From Acidobacteriota bacterium (GTDB taxonomy: Bacteria > Acidobacteriota > Terriglobia > Acidiferrales > UBA7541), in NCBI GenBank assembly GCA_013289715.1, contig JABCZJ010000010.1, positions 1 through 64,000 of the forward strand: a stretch of DNA of 64,000 nt. The letters run 5' to 3'. The notes beneath the pieces were generated by a model, which saw nothing but the letters and a program-made list of their open reading frames with translations, had not been told where the DNA came from and made no database searches. A program made the position numbers and the translations under genes. Positions 26,714 to 35,509 of this stretch are shown piece by piece (position 1 is the first letter of the stretch; each line of letters begins with the position of its first letter).

Positions 26714-27981
26714 CTTTTCCCCGCGGGTAGAAAATAATTGCGGCAGGCTTGCTCCAGCGTGTTGCGCGTGAGCCGCGGCTCCACTCCCAGATACGCCGCC
26801 GCCCAGTAAATCTGGTTGATCAGGTCCCGCGCATAGCAATGTGAGAGCGGTTGCTTCATTCCCTGCGTGATCAGCTTCACCAGGTGCTCCGCCACACCCT
26901 CTTCGCAGTCCAATAGCCGCGTCGCGCATTCCACCCGGAAGATCGCAATGAACTGTTCAGGAGTCGCATAGTCCGTCCTGATCTTGTTAGGAATACGTCG
27001 CAGGAACGCTTCGTCTGCCAGCTCGCTGGGGTCAAGATTCGTCGCAAAAACCACAAATAAATCAAACGGGATTTCAAACTTCTTCCCTCCCGGAAGCGTC
27101 AGAAAATCCACGCGACGATCCAGCGGGGTCATCCAGCGACTAAAAAGTTCAACCGGCCGCATTCTTTGCCGTCCGAAATCATCCATGATCAGCACGCCGT
27201 TGTTCGCTTTCATCTGCAGTGGACCGGTGTAATACCGCCCGACGTGGTTGTACTGCAAGTCCAGCATTTCCGCGGAGAGCTCACCGCCGGCAATCACCCG
27301 CGGGCGGCGGCAGGAAACCCATCTCCTGTCGGAATCTTCCGGCGCGGCCTCCTCGCTTTGCCGGTGCACGCCCGGGTCGTAGACCGTAATGATCTGGCCG
27401 TCAACTTCCACCGCGTACGGTATCCACACCTGATCCTTGTAGATCGCAGGCAGGCTATTCGCAATGCTTGTCTTCCCGGTCCCGGCAGGGCCGTGCAAAA
27501 AAATCGAAGTGCCAGACACCACGGCGGTCCCCAAGCGATAGATCAAATCCTCATCCAAAACCAGCGGGTGAAATGCCCGAACCAGGTCCGCTCTCTGCAC
27601 CTGCGTTTGCTGCACGCTCTGCATGCGCACGCGCGTTCCATAATCCATCAGCGAAACCGGCGCTGGCCCCGCGTACTGATTCCGCGAGAGCAGCTCGCTG
27701 GCGCGTACTTTTCCCTGCGCCGTAGCCACGATCCGGTGGCTTCCTGCCACCATGCCCTTCACTTCACAGAGCTGTTCCTTCCGGAAGAAGCTGAAAATCT
27801 CCTCGATCACACCCAGTCCCAGGCACATCCGCTCGCTCAAGCCGACCAGCGAAACCTCGCCATTCAGATACAGAATCTTCAGCGCCAGGTCTTCCAGCAG
27901 TCCCCTTTCAATTCCTGTTTGTTCGATTTCTTGCGGCGTGCCAAGTTCCATCTCTTGCATTTTCAAGGATCTCCGCTTCAA
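26710..27981 (-). CDS. AAA+ ATPase with N-terminal winged-helix-like domain
   Basis: 423 residues. Residues about 30-105 look like a winged-helix or helical regulatory domain (LALKILYLNGEVSLVGLSE...). The AAA+ module has Walker A GPAGTGKTS near 175, Walker B GVLIMDDFGRQ near 270, and FVVFATNLDPSELADEAFLRRI, a sensor-1/arginine-finger stretch. It resembles MoxR-like or YifB-like ATPases, but the exact group is not clear. Relatives seem to accompany surface/pilus clusters in acidobacteria (from memory). It might remodel or regulate the pilus-associated proteins around it. Confidence 0.82.
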   Translation of the reverse strand: MKRRSLKMQEMELGTPQEIEQTGIERGLLEDLALKILYLNGEVSLVGLSERMCLGLGVIEEIFSFFRKEQLCEVKGMVAGSHRIVATAQGKVRASELLSRNQYAGPAPVSLMDYGTRVRMQSVQQTQVQRADLVRAFHPLVLDEDLIYRLGTAVVSGTSIFLHGPAGTGKTSIANSLPAIYKDQVWIPYAVEVDGQIITVYDPGVHRQSEEAAPEDSDRRWVSCRRPRVIAGGELSAEMLDLQYNHVGRYYTGPLQMKANNGVLIMDDFGRQRMRPVELFSRWMTPLDRRVDFLTLPGGKKFEIPFDLFVVFATNLDPSELADEAFLRRIPNKIRTDYATPEQFIAIFRVECATRLLDCEEGVAEHLVKLITQGMKQPLSHCYARDLINQIYWAAAYLGVEPRLTRNTLEQACRNYFLPAGKS

Positions 27982-28541
27982 CTATGAATATCTACTCAGT
28001 CATTTCGCGCAGGCCCCAGCCCGCCAAGATTCGTGCAACTCTCCTGCCATCCGAGACTCTCGAGCGTCGCGAAGCGCCTGGCGAGCGGCCCCTACAATCG
28101 CCCACCGCTGCATGCGCGTTTCAGCCGCTTGTGAGCTTGCAGAAAGGCCCTAGCCGGAATTTGTCCATTTGTGGATATTGCAGGCGTCCGGATGCGTCCA
28201 CGTTCGGAGACGCTGGGGCGAGGCGCGAGGCCGATCCGTTCTTGCCCGATTCGCTATCTCGTTTGTTCATAAGCACCCACAGGAACGGGGCTACCCAGCA
28301 CTACTGGGCCTGTTCTTGCTATGCATAAGTCGGGGAATACCGGCGAAAATCAGGGCTATACCCGGCAAGCCGTGCCGCCGGCTATCTCAGCGTTCGTTGC
28401 GCGAGTCTTCGCACCAGGGCTTTGCATTTTGGGTCGGTTTGAGAACACAACACGCTCGAATACTATCCGCGGAGCCATTCAAGGCATCTTCCGCGGCAAA
28501 TTGTTGTGCTGCGGTCGTCCCGCCGCGGCCTCTTAAACAGC
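27982..28541. other. Divergent intergenic region
   Basis: 560 bases between the AAA+ gene and the PilZ-TonB fusion. All frames are Arg/Pro/Ser-rich and look non-coding. I found no clear promoter, hairpin with T-run or riboswitch core, although GCAAAGCC occurs once on the minus strand near 28430. Confidence 0.4.
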
Positions 28542-31010
28542 ATGTCATCAACCTCCTTCGGTTCTGAGAAATTTCGGCGCGCACACGAGCGGCGTCGCCT
28601 CCCACGGCTGCGTCTCCCTTCGCTCGCCTACGTGGACGTTGATTCCGACAATGGCGGCATACTGCTCAACCTGAGCGAATCGGGCCTCGCAATGCAGGCC
28701 GTGGCTCCGTTCGCCGGCCTCACTCGCGTCACTCTGCGCATCCAGCCGCCCAGGCCCCGCATGAGAATCGACCTGCACGCCGAAATCGCTTGGCTCAGTG
28801 AATCGAAGAAAGAGGCCGGGCTGCAGTTCCTTGAACTCGCCGACGATGTCCGAGTCGAAATCGCGAATTGGATTTCCGCCGAAGGAACGGCTCGGGAACG
28901 AAGCGCCAGCGGCGATTCCCTGACCCTGCAAACAGCGCAAGTCTCGCCGGCACAGTTTCCTGAAGAAATGCCGCCGCCGCGGCGCAAATGGTCTTTCTTG
29001 GTTGAGAATTCACCGTCGCAGAATGTGCCGGCAAATCCGAAAATACCGAACCAAGTTCCGAACCCATCATTCAGCCGCAGAAACCCCGAACTGCATACCG
29101 ACGCCAAGCTTCGCGAGAAGTTCCCGGAAATTCCCGCGCACGCTGCGGACTCGAACACTGAGCCGATTTACGCGCGAACGAGCACCTCAAATACTCCGCC
29201 GGACGGCTCGATCACATTTTCGCAGGACGTTTCGGGCGCTACGCTACCCCCATCCATCGAATTGTCTCCGCCTCCACCTCCACCACCGGCTCCAATCGCG
29301 GCTGCAGTGCACGCCACCCAACCTGTGGCTCCGGCGTCAGCTCTGCAAGCTCCGGCTCCGGCGCCGATCGTTCAGCCCCGGCCGGCGCCTGCCGCCGAGC
29401 TCATTGCCAGGCGCGATCAAACTCCCACAACTTTCATTTCATCGAGCTCCGAAAAATTCCCGCGCTCGGGCGAGCGGCGCCGCCTCCCGAGGCGGCGCAT
29501 CTATTCACTGGCTTATCTGGAAGTCGGTTCCGACAACGGCGGCATGGTACTCGACCTGAGCGAATATGGCCTCGCATTCCAGGCATTCAATCCCCTCGTC
29601 GACCTTACGCGCGTGAATCTGCGCATCCAACCGCCAAAATCTAGAAAGAAAATTGTAGCCACGGCGGAGATAACCTGGCTCAGTGAGTCGCAGACCGAAG
29701 CAGGCGTGCGTTTTCTCGACCTCTCCGAAGACGCGCGCATGGAAATCGCGGACTGGATTTCGGCGGAAGCAACGGTTCCCGAACCTCCGTTCCTCGACGA
29801 ATCCGCCTCTCAAAAAACTACTGGCGTTCCCTCCGCACAAGTTTCCTCGGCACAAGTTTCCTCCGCACCGGTCTACGGAGGGCAGGATCACAACTGGGAA
29901 GAGTGGTCACGTCTGTTGAACGATTTAAATCCGGGCGAGTCAAGCGCGGATCAGAACGGCTTCAACGATTCTCTGCATTCCTCGACGCACTCCGGGCCCT
30001 TTGCCTTGCAGCCCGGCTCCGCTCGTTCGGAAAAGTTTTCGGCGCATCCTGCGAACCATCCGGACTCTTCTGCGCAGGCGCTCCACCAGCTGGCCGTCGA
30101 TGAAAAGGCCCTGCCCGCTGCTCGGCCCATATCCTCTGCCTCGGATTCGCACGTCAAGCGTCCGCCCCTGGACTCGCCGGCGCCTCCCGCCGCGGTATCG
30201 AAACTGCTCCGCTCGGAACAATTCCGCAAGCGGGGCAGGATTGCAGTTGTCTGCACCTGCGTCGCGTTGGTTTTCTTGTTCCTGGGCATGGCGATCTCGC
30301 AAGGACTGTTGCGCGACCACCCTGAAAGATCGAGCGCTGCAGAACACGCGCGAGATGCCGCCACTTCCTCTCCAACGCCCGCCACACCCGCGGCACTTGT
30401 AACGCATGACGGGTCGTCCGACCCTGGGGCAATCCCAAGCCAACCCGCAGGTACTAGAACGCGCCCCGCGGATTCCGAAATTGTTTCGCGTGCGCCACAA
30501 AAAGAAACTCGCGATAAGCGTAACCACGAAAATTCTAAGTCTCGCATGCCGCGCGGCGAAGCCGACCCCATCGCAGTGGCCCTACCGCCCGCGATTGCGC
30601 CATCGCCTGAGACCGCGACGCGTGACGCCCAAAATACTGCTGTCCCATCCTTGCCGGTGTGGTCCGTGCAGGCCGCCGCCAATCACAATCAACTTGCCGG
30701 CACGCCCGCGACAAATCCCGCGCCCCCTCGCGTTCCCGAACGTCGCAGCGATTGCTACCTGCTGTACCGCGTCGAGCCGCTCTATCCTCGTGAAGCGCGC
30801 GAGCAGCACATCGAGGGCACAGTCACCATTCGTCTGCAGATCGGAACGGATGGTCACGTGCGCAGTTCGCGAGAATTGAGTGGGCCGGCTCCGCTCGTTC
30901 CGGCGGCGCTAGCGGCGGTTCGCGAATGGCGGTATATACCGGCCTTGCTTAATGGCCAACCGATTGATACGGAAAAAGATGTCAGTGTCGAATTCCAACT
31001 GTCGCGCTAG
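28542..31010 (+). CDS. Double PilZ domain protein fused to TonB C-terminal domain
   Basis: 822 residues from the ATG at 28542 (a longer frame to 28506 adds non-conserved text). Domain order: PilZ 1 at about 8-110 (HERRRLPRLRLPS; LNLSESGLAMQ), Pro-rich linker, PilZ 2 at about 301-409 (SGERRRLPRRRIYS; LDLSEYGLAFQ), second linker, one membrane helix at about 565-587, Ala/Pro-rich periplasmic part, and a TonB C-terminal domain at about 735-822 (YLLYRVEPLYPREAREQHIEG, ...REWRYIPALLNGQPIDTEK). PilZ domains bind c-di-GMP in the cytoplasm; the TonB domain reaches toward the outer membrane. The two PilZ copies are an internal duplication. Confidence 0.88.
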   Translation: MSSTSFGSEKFRRAHERRRLPRLRLPSLAYVDVDSDNGGILLNLSESGLAMQAVAPFAGLTRVTLRIQPPRPRMRIDLHAEIAWLSESKKEAGLQFLELADDVRVEIANWISAEGTARERSASGDSLTLQTAQVSPAQFPEEMPPPRRKWSFLVENSPSQNVPANPKIPNQVPNPSFSRRNPELHTDAKLREKFPEIPAHAADSNTEPIYARTSTSNTPPDGSITFSQDVSGATLPPSIELSPPPPPPPAPIAAAVHATQPVAPASALQAPAPAPIVQPRPAPAAELIARRDQTPTTFISSSSEKFPRSGERRRLPRRRIYSLAYLEVGSDNGGMVLDLSEYGLAFQAFNPLVDLTRVNLRIQPPKSRKKIVATAEITWLSESQTEAGVRFLDLSEDARMEIADWISAEATVPEPPFLDESASQKTTGVPSAQVSSAQVSSAPVYGGQDHNWEEWSRLLNDLNPGESSADQNGFNDSLHSSTHSGPFALQPGSARSEKFSAHPANHPDSSAQALHQLAVDEKALPAARPISSASDSHVKRPPLDSPAPPAAVSKLLRSEQFRKRGRIAVVCTCVALVFLFLGMAISQGLLRDHPERSSAAEHARDAATSSPTPATPAALVTHDGSSDPGAIPSQPAGTRTRPADSEIVSRAPQKETRDKRNHENSKSRMPRGEADPIAVALPPAIAPSPETATRDAQNTAVPSLPVWSVQAAANHNQLAGTPATNPAPPRVPERRSDCYLLYRVEPLYPREAREQHIEGTVTIRLQIGTDGHVRSSRELSGPAPLVPAALAAVREWRYIPALLNGQPIDTEKDVSVEFQLSR

Positions 31011-31338
31011 AAAACACTTTGGAACGCGGCGTGCGATAGCTCCGAAGAACGGACCAGGAAGTGGCGTCTTGCCACGATTTCGCAAGCTGAACCATGACCG
31101 GATTTGCCGTTACGACCGGAAAAACTTGTAGGCGCGAGAGTTCTGGAGGAAACCTTGGACGCGTCCGAGGTTTTCATATATCAACGCGATTTAAAGTTTT
31201 ACCTGAAAGCAACAATGGTGGTACCAAGAATGGAAAAACGGTCGCTATGATTGCCAGCGCACATTCAGCGCGCCCTTTCGCATTAGCGAGCGCAGCACCG
31301 AAACCTGTGATTCGCTATTTTCTACAGGGGGAGAAGTC
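31011..31338 (+). other. Leader region of the TadG/TadE genes
   Basis: 328 bases with only a short unconvincing frame. A small dyad GTGGC-GTCTT-GCCAC occurs at 31061-31075, about 50 bases after the preceding stop, possibly a weak terminator. A strong ribosome site (AGGGGGAG) precedes the TadG-like start. Confidence 0.4.
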
Positions 31339-32556
31339 ATGAATCCGCAGCATACGTCGGCGAGGCGGGGTAAACAGGCCGGACAAGCGCTCGTGCTGGC
31401 CGCGTTGGGCCTCACCCTCTTCATCCTGGCCGCAGGCCTCGGGATTGACATGGGTTTCTTGCGCTATCAAAAGCGCCTGCAACAATCCGCGGCAGACAGC
31501 GCCGCCATCGCCGGCGCCGCCGAGATTCCCTTTAGCGGCTGTTCAACTGGAAGTTGTCCCGGCGCAACCACCGATTCTGCCTCGAACGGTTTCACCGACG
31601 GTGTCGATAACGTGACCGTAAAAGTTTATAACCCGCCGAACGACGGACCACATGCAGGCATTCCCGGCTACGTCGAGGTGCTGGTTACGAAAATCCAGCC
31701 TACATTTTTCGTAAAAATTGCCGGCGTGAATTCCGCCACGGTAACCGCCCGCGCCGTCGCTTCTCTCAGCGGCAATTTGCAGAACTGCATGTACGCGCTC
31801 GGCACCGGCACCGGAGGAATCACCAACAGCGGCAACGTCAGCGCTCCAAACTGCGGTATTATGTCCAATTACAATTTGAACACCTCAGGCGCTGGGAGCA
31901 CCACGGCGCGCGAAATTGGCGTTGCAGGCGCCGCGACTGGAAATAACGTCCCCGCCCCGAAAACCGGCATCGTCCCGGCCGCTGACCCGCTATCGTATCT
32001 TCAGCCTCCGGCAACTGGAGGTTGTCTCGCTGGTGGTGCGGGTGACGTAAACGGAACGACACCGGTGACGCTGAACCCGGGCAATTATTGCGGCGGTATC
32101 TCAATCGCAGGCGCGCAGAACGTAACCTTGAATCCGGGGAATTATACGATTACAGGCGGCGGTCTCACCTTCACCGGGACCGGCACCGTCAGCGGGACAG
32201 GTGTTACGTTTTATATCGGAGCTACTGGAGGAACTGTAAGCCTGAACGGCACCACAATCACCCAAACCGTTAACTTGAGCGCCCCAACAACCGGAGCCGA
32301 TGCGGGTATCTTGTTTTATCAAGATCCCGGCAACACCGCGCCGGCGACGATTAGCGGCACCTCAAACTCCCAATTCGAAGGCGCGTTTTACTTCCCGTCG
32401 GCAGCCTTGACGATTACTGCGACAGGCGACAAGGCCGCCTACACAATTGCGGTGGCGAAATCCTTCACGTTGGGCCCATCTGCTCTGAGCTTTCCGTCGG
32501 ACTTTTCCTCGCTGCCGAACGGCTCTCCCATCAAGAACGCGGTCCTGGTGGAATGA
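31339..32556 (+). CDS. TadG-like pilus-associated protein
   Basis: 405 residues. The first 60 carry the TadE/TadG-type N-terminus: a basic start, GQALVLAALGLTLFILAAGLGIDMG, then FLRYQKRLQQSAADSAAIAGA. The remainder is a Thr/Ser/Gly-rich beta domain with NPGNY repeats (VTLNPGNYCGGISI, VTLNPGNYTITGGG), reminiscent of a beta helix. The strong AGGGGGAG ribosome site supports the start. TadG and TadE proteins are minor pseudopilins of the Flp pilus. The next gene overlaps its stop by four bases. Confidence 0.82.
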   Translation: MNPQHTSARRGKQAGQALVLAALGLTLFILAAGLGIDMGFLRYQKRLQQSAADSAAIAGAAEIPFSGCSTGSCPGATTDSASNGFTDGVDNVTVKVYNPPNDGPHAGIPGYVEVLVTKIQPTFFVKIAGVNSATVTARAVASLSGNLQNCMYALGTGTGGITNSGNVSAPNCGIMSNYNLNTSGAGSTTAREIGVAGAATGNNVPAPKTGIVPAADPLSYLQPPATGGCLAGGAGDVNGTTPVTLNPGNYCGGISIAGAQNVTLNPGNYTITGGGLTFTGTGTVSGTGVTFYIGATGGTVSLNGTTITQTVNLSAPTTGADAGILFYQDPGNTAPATISGTSNSQFEGAFYFPSAALTITATGDKAAYTIAVAKSFTLGPSALSFPSDFSSLPNGSPIKNAVLVE

Positions 32557-33074
32557 AGATGAGCACCTCAATGAAATCACTCAGCGGATCGCCCCTCAAA
32601 TTCATCGCACGCATACTCGCGAACCGCCGCACATCGCGCCGCGCCGCGCAGTCAGGCCAAGCCCTACTGGAAGTAGCTCTGGTCACGCCACTGCTCTTGC
32701 TCTTGGCCGTGGGAATCATCGAAATCGGACGTTACGCCTACTACAGCATCCTGGTCGCTGACGCCGCCCGCGCCGGCGCTCAATACGCCGCGCAAAATTT
32801 AGCGACGGCCGCGGACACCGCCGGGATCCAAACCGCCGCCGAAAACGATGGCCAGAGTCTCTCCGAGTTGAAAGTAACCGTTCAGCAAGAGTGCGGATGT
32901 ACCGGTTCGAGCATCGGCGGCTTGTGCCCGGCGACGTCTTGCGCCTCTCCCAATCACGCGCTGGTCTACGTGAAAGTCACCGTCAGAGGAACATTCAAGT
33001 CGCTGTTCAAGTATCCCGGAATACCCAAATCGATCCACTGTGACAGCACGGAACTTATGAGAGTCGCTCAATGA
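32553..33074 (+). CDS. TadE-family pseudopilin
   Basis: 173 residues. A basic N-terminus leads into SGQALLEVALVTPLLLLLAVGIIEIGRYAYYSILVADAARAGAQYA, the TadE domain (PF07811): Glu after the leader, one membrane helix and the 'AARAGAQYA' helix. The C-terminal part has four to five Cys (QECGCTGSSIGGLCPATSC), likely disulphide-bonded. The start overlaps the TadG-like stop (ATGA-type coupling) and its own stop overlaps the next start. Confidence 0.88.
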   Translation: MKMSTSMKSLSGSPLKFIARILANRRTSRRAAQSGQALLEVALVTPLLLLLAVGIIEIGRYAYYSILVADAARAGAQYAAQNLATAADTAGIQTAAENDGQSLSELKVTVQQECGCTGSSIGGLCPATSCASPNHALVYVKVTVRGTFKSLFKYPGIPKSIHCDSTELMRVAQ

Positions 33075-33619
33075 ACCGCAGCAGCCGCTTGCCAACCTCT
33101 TTCTGCTCGCCCAACGGTTCTTCGCGTTTCGCACCGTTCCAGCGTGAATTGCGCAAGCTTCTCCTGCCAGCCCGAGCACGCGAGCGTGGCAGCACCATGC
33201 TAGAGAGCGCCGTGATGATTTCGGTCCTGCTCGTGATGTTGTTCGGCGTGATTGGCTTCGGCAATGCTCTTTACACCTATCACTTCGTGTCCAATACCGC
33301 TCGCGAAGCCACACGCTGGGCCAGCGTTCGGGGCAGCGCTTGCACGGGTGGTTTGTCCGGCGGGTGTCCCGCTGCGGGCACCGATGTCACCGCGTACGTC
33401 CAGAGTCTTTCCACCGGTATCGGGCTCGATCCCACCAAGGTCACCACGACGACTACCTGGGTGGCTCCCCCGAATAATCTGCCGATCTGCAATTCCCAAC
33501 CGAATAGTCCGGGCTGCGTCGTCCAGGTCCAAGTGCAGTATTCATTCCAGTTTCTGTTTCCGCTCTTGCCCTCGGGTTTCACGATGCAAAGCACTTCTCA
33601 GATGGTCATCTCGCAATAG
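33071..33619 (+). CDS. TadE-family pseudopilin
   Basis: 182 residues. RGSTMLESAVMISVLLVMLFGVIGFGNALYTYHFVSNTAREATRWASVRG is a clear TadE domain at about 35-90. The mature part contains CTGGLSGGC and other Cys, as in its upstream neighbour. Overlap of four bases with the preceding gene implies an operon of three pseudopilins (TadG-like, TadE, TadE). The longer basic leader (about 35 residues) is unusual; a later start is possible. Confidence 0.88.
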   Translation: MNRSSRLPTSFCSPNGSSRFAPFQRELRKLLLPARARERGSTMLESAVMISVLLVMLFGVIGFGNALYTYHFVSNTAREATRWASVRGSACTGGLSGGCPAAGTDVTAYVQSLSTGIGLDPTKVTTTTTWVAPPNNLPICNSQPNSPGCVVQVQVQYSFQFLFPLLPSGFTMQSTSQMVISQ

Positions 33620-33730
33620 CAATCTCATTTCGTTCTGCTGAATCGTAAGGCAGAGAGTCCGCCGCTCACTCCATCGCGGCCGCAAGCGCGCCAATCGCCG
33701 CGAACCGCGCCGCATCAGCCTCTCTCCGTC

Positions 33731-33754
33731 GCACAAGTTTACGCACAAGTTTAC
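33731..33754 (+). repeat. Tandem 12-base repeat upstream of a promoter
   Basis: GCACAAGTTTAC occurs twice head to tail with no mismatch (33731-33742, 33743-33754), ending four bases before a TTGACT -35 element. Placement suits activator binding sites. Confidence 0.5.
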
Positions 33755-33757
33755 GGG

Positions 33758-33786
33758 TTGACTTACGATTGGCCCGAGCGTAGGTT
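33758..33786 (+). promoter_or_regulatory. Sigma-70-type promoter
   Basis: TTGACT (33758-33763), 17-base spacer, TAGGTT (33781-33786). A dyad AGGTTT-GGA-AAACCT (33782-33796) covers the -10 region and the expected start of transcription, as a repressor site would. The downstream gene is the 34-residue membrane protein at 33847. Confidence 0.5.
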
Positions 33787-33846
33787 TGGAAAACCTGCCC
33801 TCTTTTTCTCCAACTCTAGAATTGTGACCGCGGGAGTACTCACCTC

Positions 33847-33951
33847 ATGAATGGCAGCACACCGAAGCAAGGACTCGGCGAATGGTTCTTGCTGGCGATC
33901 CTTTTGCTCCTCGGCGTTCTGGTGGTTGTGATGCACATCCTGCGTCGCTAA
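33847..33951 (+). CDS. 34-residue membrane peptide
   Basis: ATG at 33847, TAA at 33949-33951: MNGSTPKQGLGEW followed by a strongly hydrophobic helix (FLLAILLLLGVLVVVMH) and ILRR. GGGAG lies about ten bases before the start. It has its own apparent promoter and operator-like dyads. It follows the three pseudopilin genes. Function unknown; the charged ends suggest a single-pass N-out or N-in peptide. Confidence 0.6.
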   Translation: MNGSTPKQGLGEWFLLAILLLLGVLVVVMHILRR

Positions 33952-33960
33952 GCCGATCGT

Positions 33961-34200
33961 TCAGGTACCGCGGACCGTGCCCGAGGAAGCCGATCGATCT
34001 TTCTCCGAAGAACTGTTCACCTGATCATAGCGGCTCAGAAAATGTCGCTGAATGACGTCTATCGCGGTCTCGATTATCTCGTCGTCGTAGACTAGCGTCG
34101 CTTGAGGGACCCATCGTGACCGGGCACGGAGTGCCTGGAATCGCCCAGCACCGCCATATCGCGCGTCTGAGCCTATTTGGGTTTTTCTGAGGGTGCCACC
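33961..34200 (-). pseudogene. Possible coding remnant without a start
   Basis: One minus-strand frame here, different from that of the neighbouring gene, reads as protein-like text (SRWVPQATLVYDDEIIETAI, VIQRHFLSRYDQV) before a TGA at 33961-33963. It has no ATG/GTG/TTG start of its own and runs under the end of the repeat-protein gene, so it is at best a fragment. No family recognised. Confidence 0.25.
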
Positions 34201-35336
34201 TGTACCTGCGGCGCGGGAGCCTGGTCTGATTTTCGCGTCTCGACGGAAACCACTTGGAAAGCGCCGTTGACGTCGCGCTCTTGAATGGTTTTGGTTTCGT
34301 CCGTACCGGAGGCAGCATAGCGCACTGTATATTTGGTTCTTGTACTGACTTGCAGACCGCCGTTCGTATCATTCGGATTAGGCTGCATGCGTTGCTGCTC
34401 GGTTGTTTTTCCACCTGAATCTGTTTTCTGGACGGTGGTTACTTGCCAGTTCAAACGCAGGCCGCCGTCGGCAGCCACTCCAGGAGCATTCGTAAAATAT
34501 GTCTCGACCGTAGTGGTTTTTTCTCCGGCAGCGCTCTGTGTCTCCTTACCTACGGTACGTGAGACTTCTGAAAGTCCGCCGTCTGAATCGGGGCGCGAAA
34601 TACGCTCTTCGCTGGTTCGAGCCTTGTTGTCTTCCTTGATTGTGCTTTCCTTTACCTCGGCCACCTTCCAGTTGCCGCTGGAATTTGGCTGTAGCAATGT
34701 TTTCTTCACCTCGACCCTATGGTCAGCGCTGCGCTTTTGCAACTCTCGCGTCTGCAGCGATGGGGTCAAATCGCCATTGCCGTTGGGCAGGTAAGTGGTG
34801 GTTTTCGTCTCCTGGACGTCCGGGCTGATCGTTCTTGTATCCGCGACTTCACGTTGCACAACCTGAAGATTTCCGTTCCCATCCGATTCCGAGGACGTCC
34901 GTACCACCTCGACATCGCCGCTTGCCGAGCTTCTCGCTTCTTCTTCCGTTACCTGCTGCAGATTCCTTTGTCCGTTCACGTCCCAGCTGTAGCTGCGCAC
35001 GACCGTACGGGTCGTGGTGGCATTCACATGAATCGTTTCCTTCTCGGTTTCCGAAGCGGGCTGGTACTGGCCATTGGGCCCGAGCGCTTCCACAGTTTGT
35101 TTTTCCACACTCTTGTTGCCGGACCTGACGTGGCTTTCCGTCGTGCGCGATGGGCTGGTGTTTTCTACGGAAGTTTGCGTAGTGGCTGTCGAAGAATCGT
35201 TGGTGGTGTTCGGCCGAGCATTTTGTGCCAGCGCGCAGACAGACACGCCGGCGCAAAAAATCATAGAAATCAACGGCTTGATCAGAAACTTGGTCAAAGA
35301 CGCGCCGGTCGGATTATCAAACCGTGACAATGCCAT
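34173..35336 (-). CDS. Secreted repeat protein (about nine beta-type repeats)
   Basis: 387 residues from the ATG at 35334-35336; the longer frame to 35405 adds non-signal text. A signal peptide ends at CAGVSVCALAQ. From about residue 70 the chain is built from about nine repeats of 30-40 residues, each with a 'P.sNG.l..v....e' core: ALGPNGQYQPASETEKET, SDGNGNLQVVQREVADT, LPNGNGDLTPSLQTRELQ, QPNSSGNWKVAEVKEST, RPDSDGGLSEVSRTVGKE, RDVNGAFQVVSVETRK. The rest is Thr/Glu/Lys-rich and Cys-free. Likely an extended extracytoplasmic beta structure. No family recognised. Confidence 0.75.
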   Translation of the reverse strand: MALSRFDNPTGASLTKFLIKPLISMIFCAGVSVCALAQNARPNTTNDSSTATTQTSVENTSPSRTTESHVRSGNKSVEKQTVEALGPNGQYQPASETEKETIHVNATTTRTVVRSYSWDVNGQRNLQQVTEEEARSSASGDVEVVRTSSESDGNGNLQVVQREVADTRTISPDVQETKTTTYLPNGNGDLTPSLQTRELQKRSADHRVEVKKTLLQPNSSGNWKVAEVKESTIKEDNKARTSEERISRPDSDGGLSEVSRTVGKETQSAAGEKTTTVETYFTNAPGVAADGGLRLNWQVTTVQKTDSGGKTTEQQRMQPNPNDTNGGLQVSTRTKYTVRYAASGTDETKTIQERDVNGAFQVVSVETRKSDQAPAPQVQVAPSEKPK

Positions 35337-35509
35337 CCTGTTGCTCCCGCCACTTGGGGCCGGCGCCAAAGCGGACAGTTTACCGTGCCGAACACATGCG
35401 GGCAATATTCTTTGGCAGAAGTACGGTCCTATCAGCTGACTAGAAGGTGTGGCATCGACCGGTTGAGCTCCGAACGTTGCTCAGGACTTAGCCTCTCGGA
35501 AGCACCACG

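Noticed and set aside
28400..28450. GCAAAGCC on the minus strand, part of the c-di-GMP riboswitch consensus
   Set aside because: The other conserved GEMM parts (the upstream GCAAACC-like strand, GGGACGCAAAG context and tetraloop receptor) are absent.
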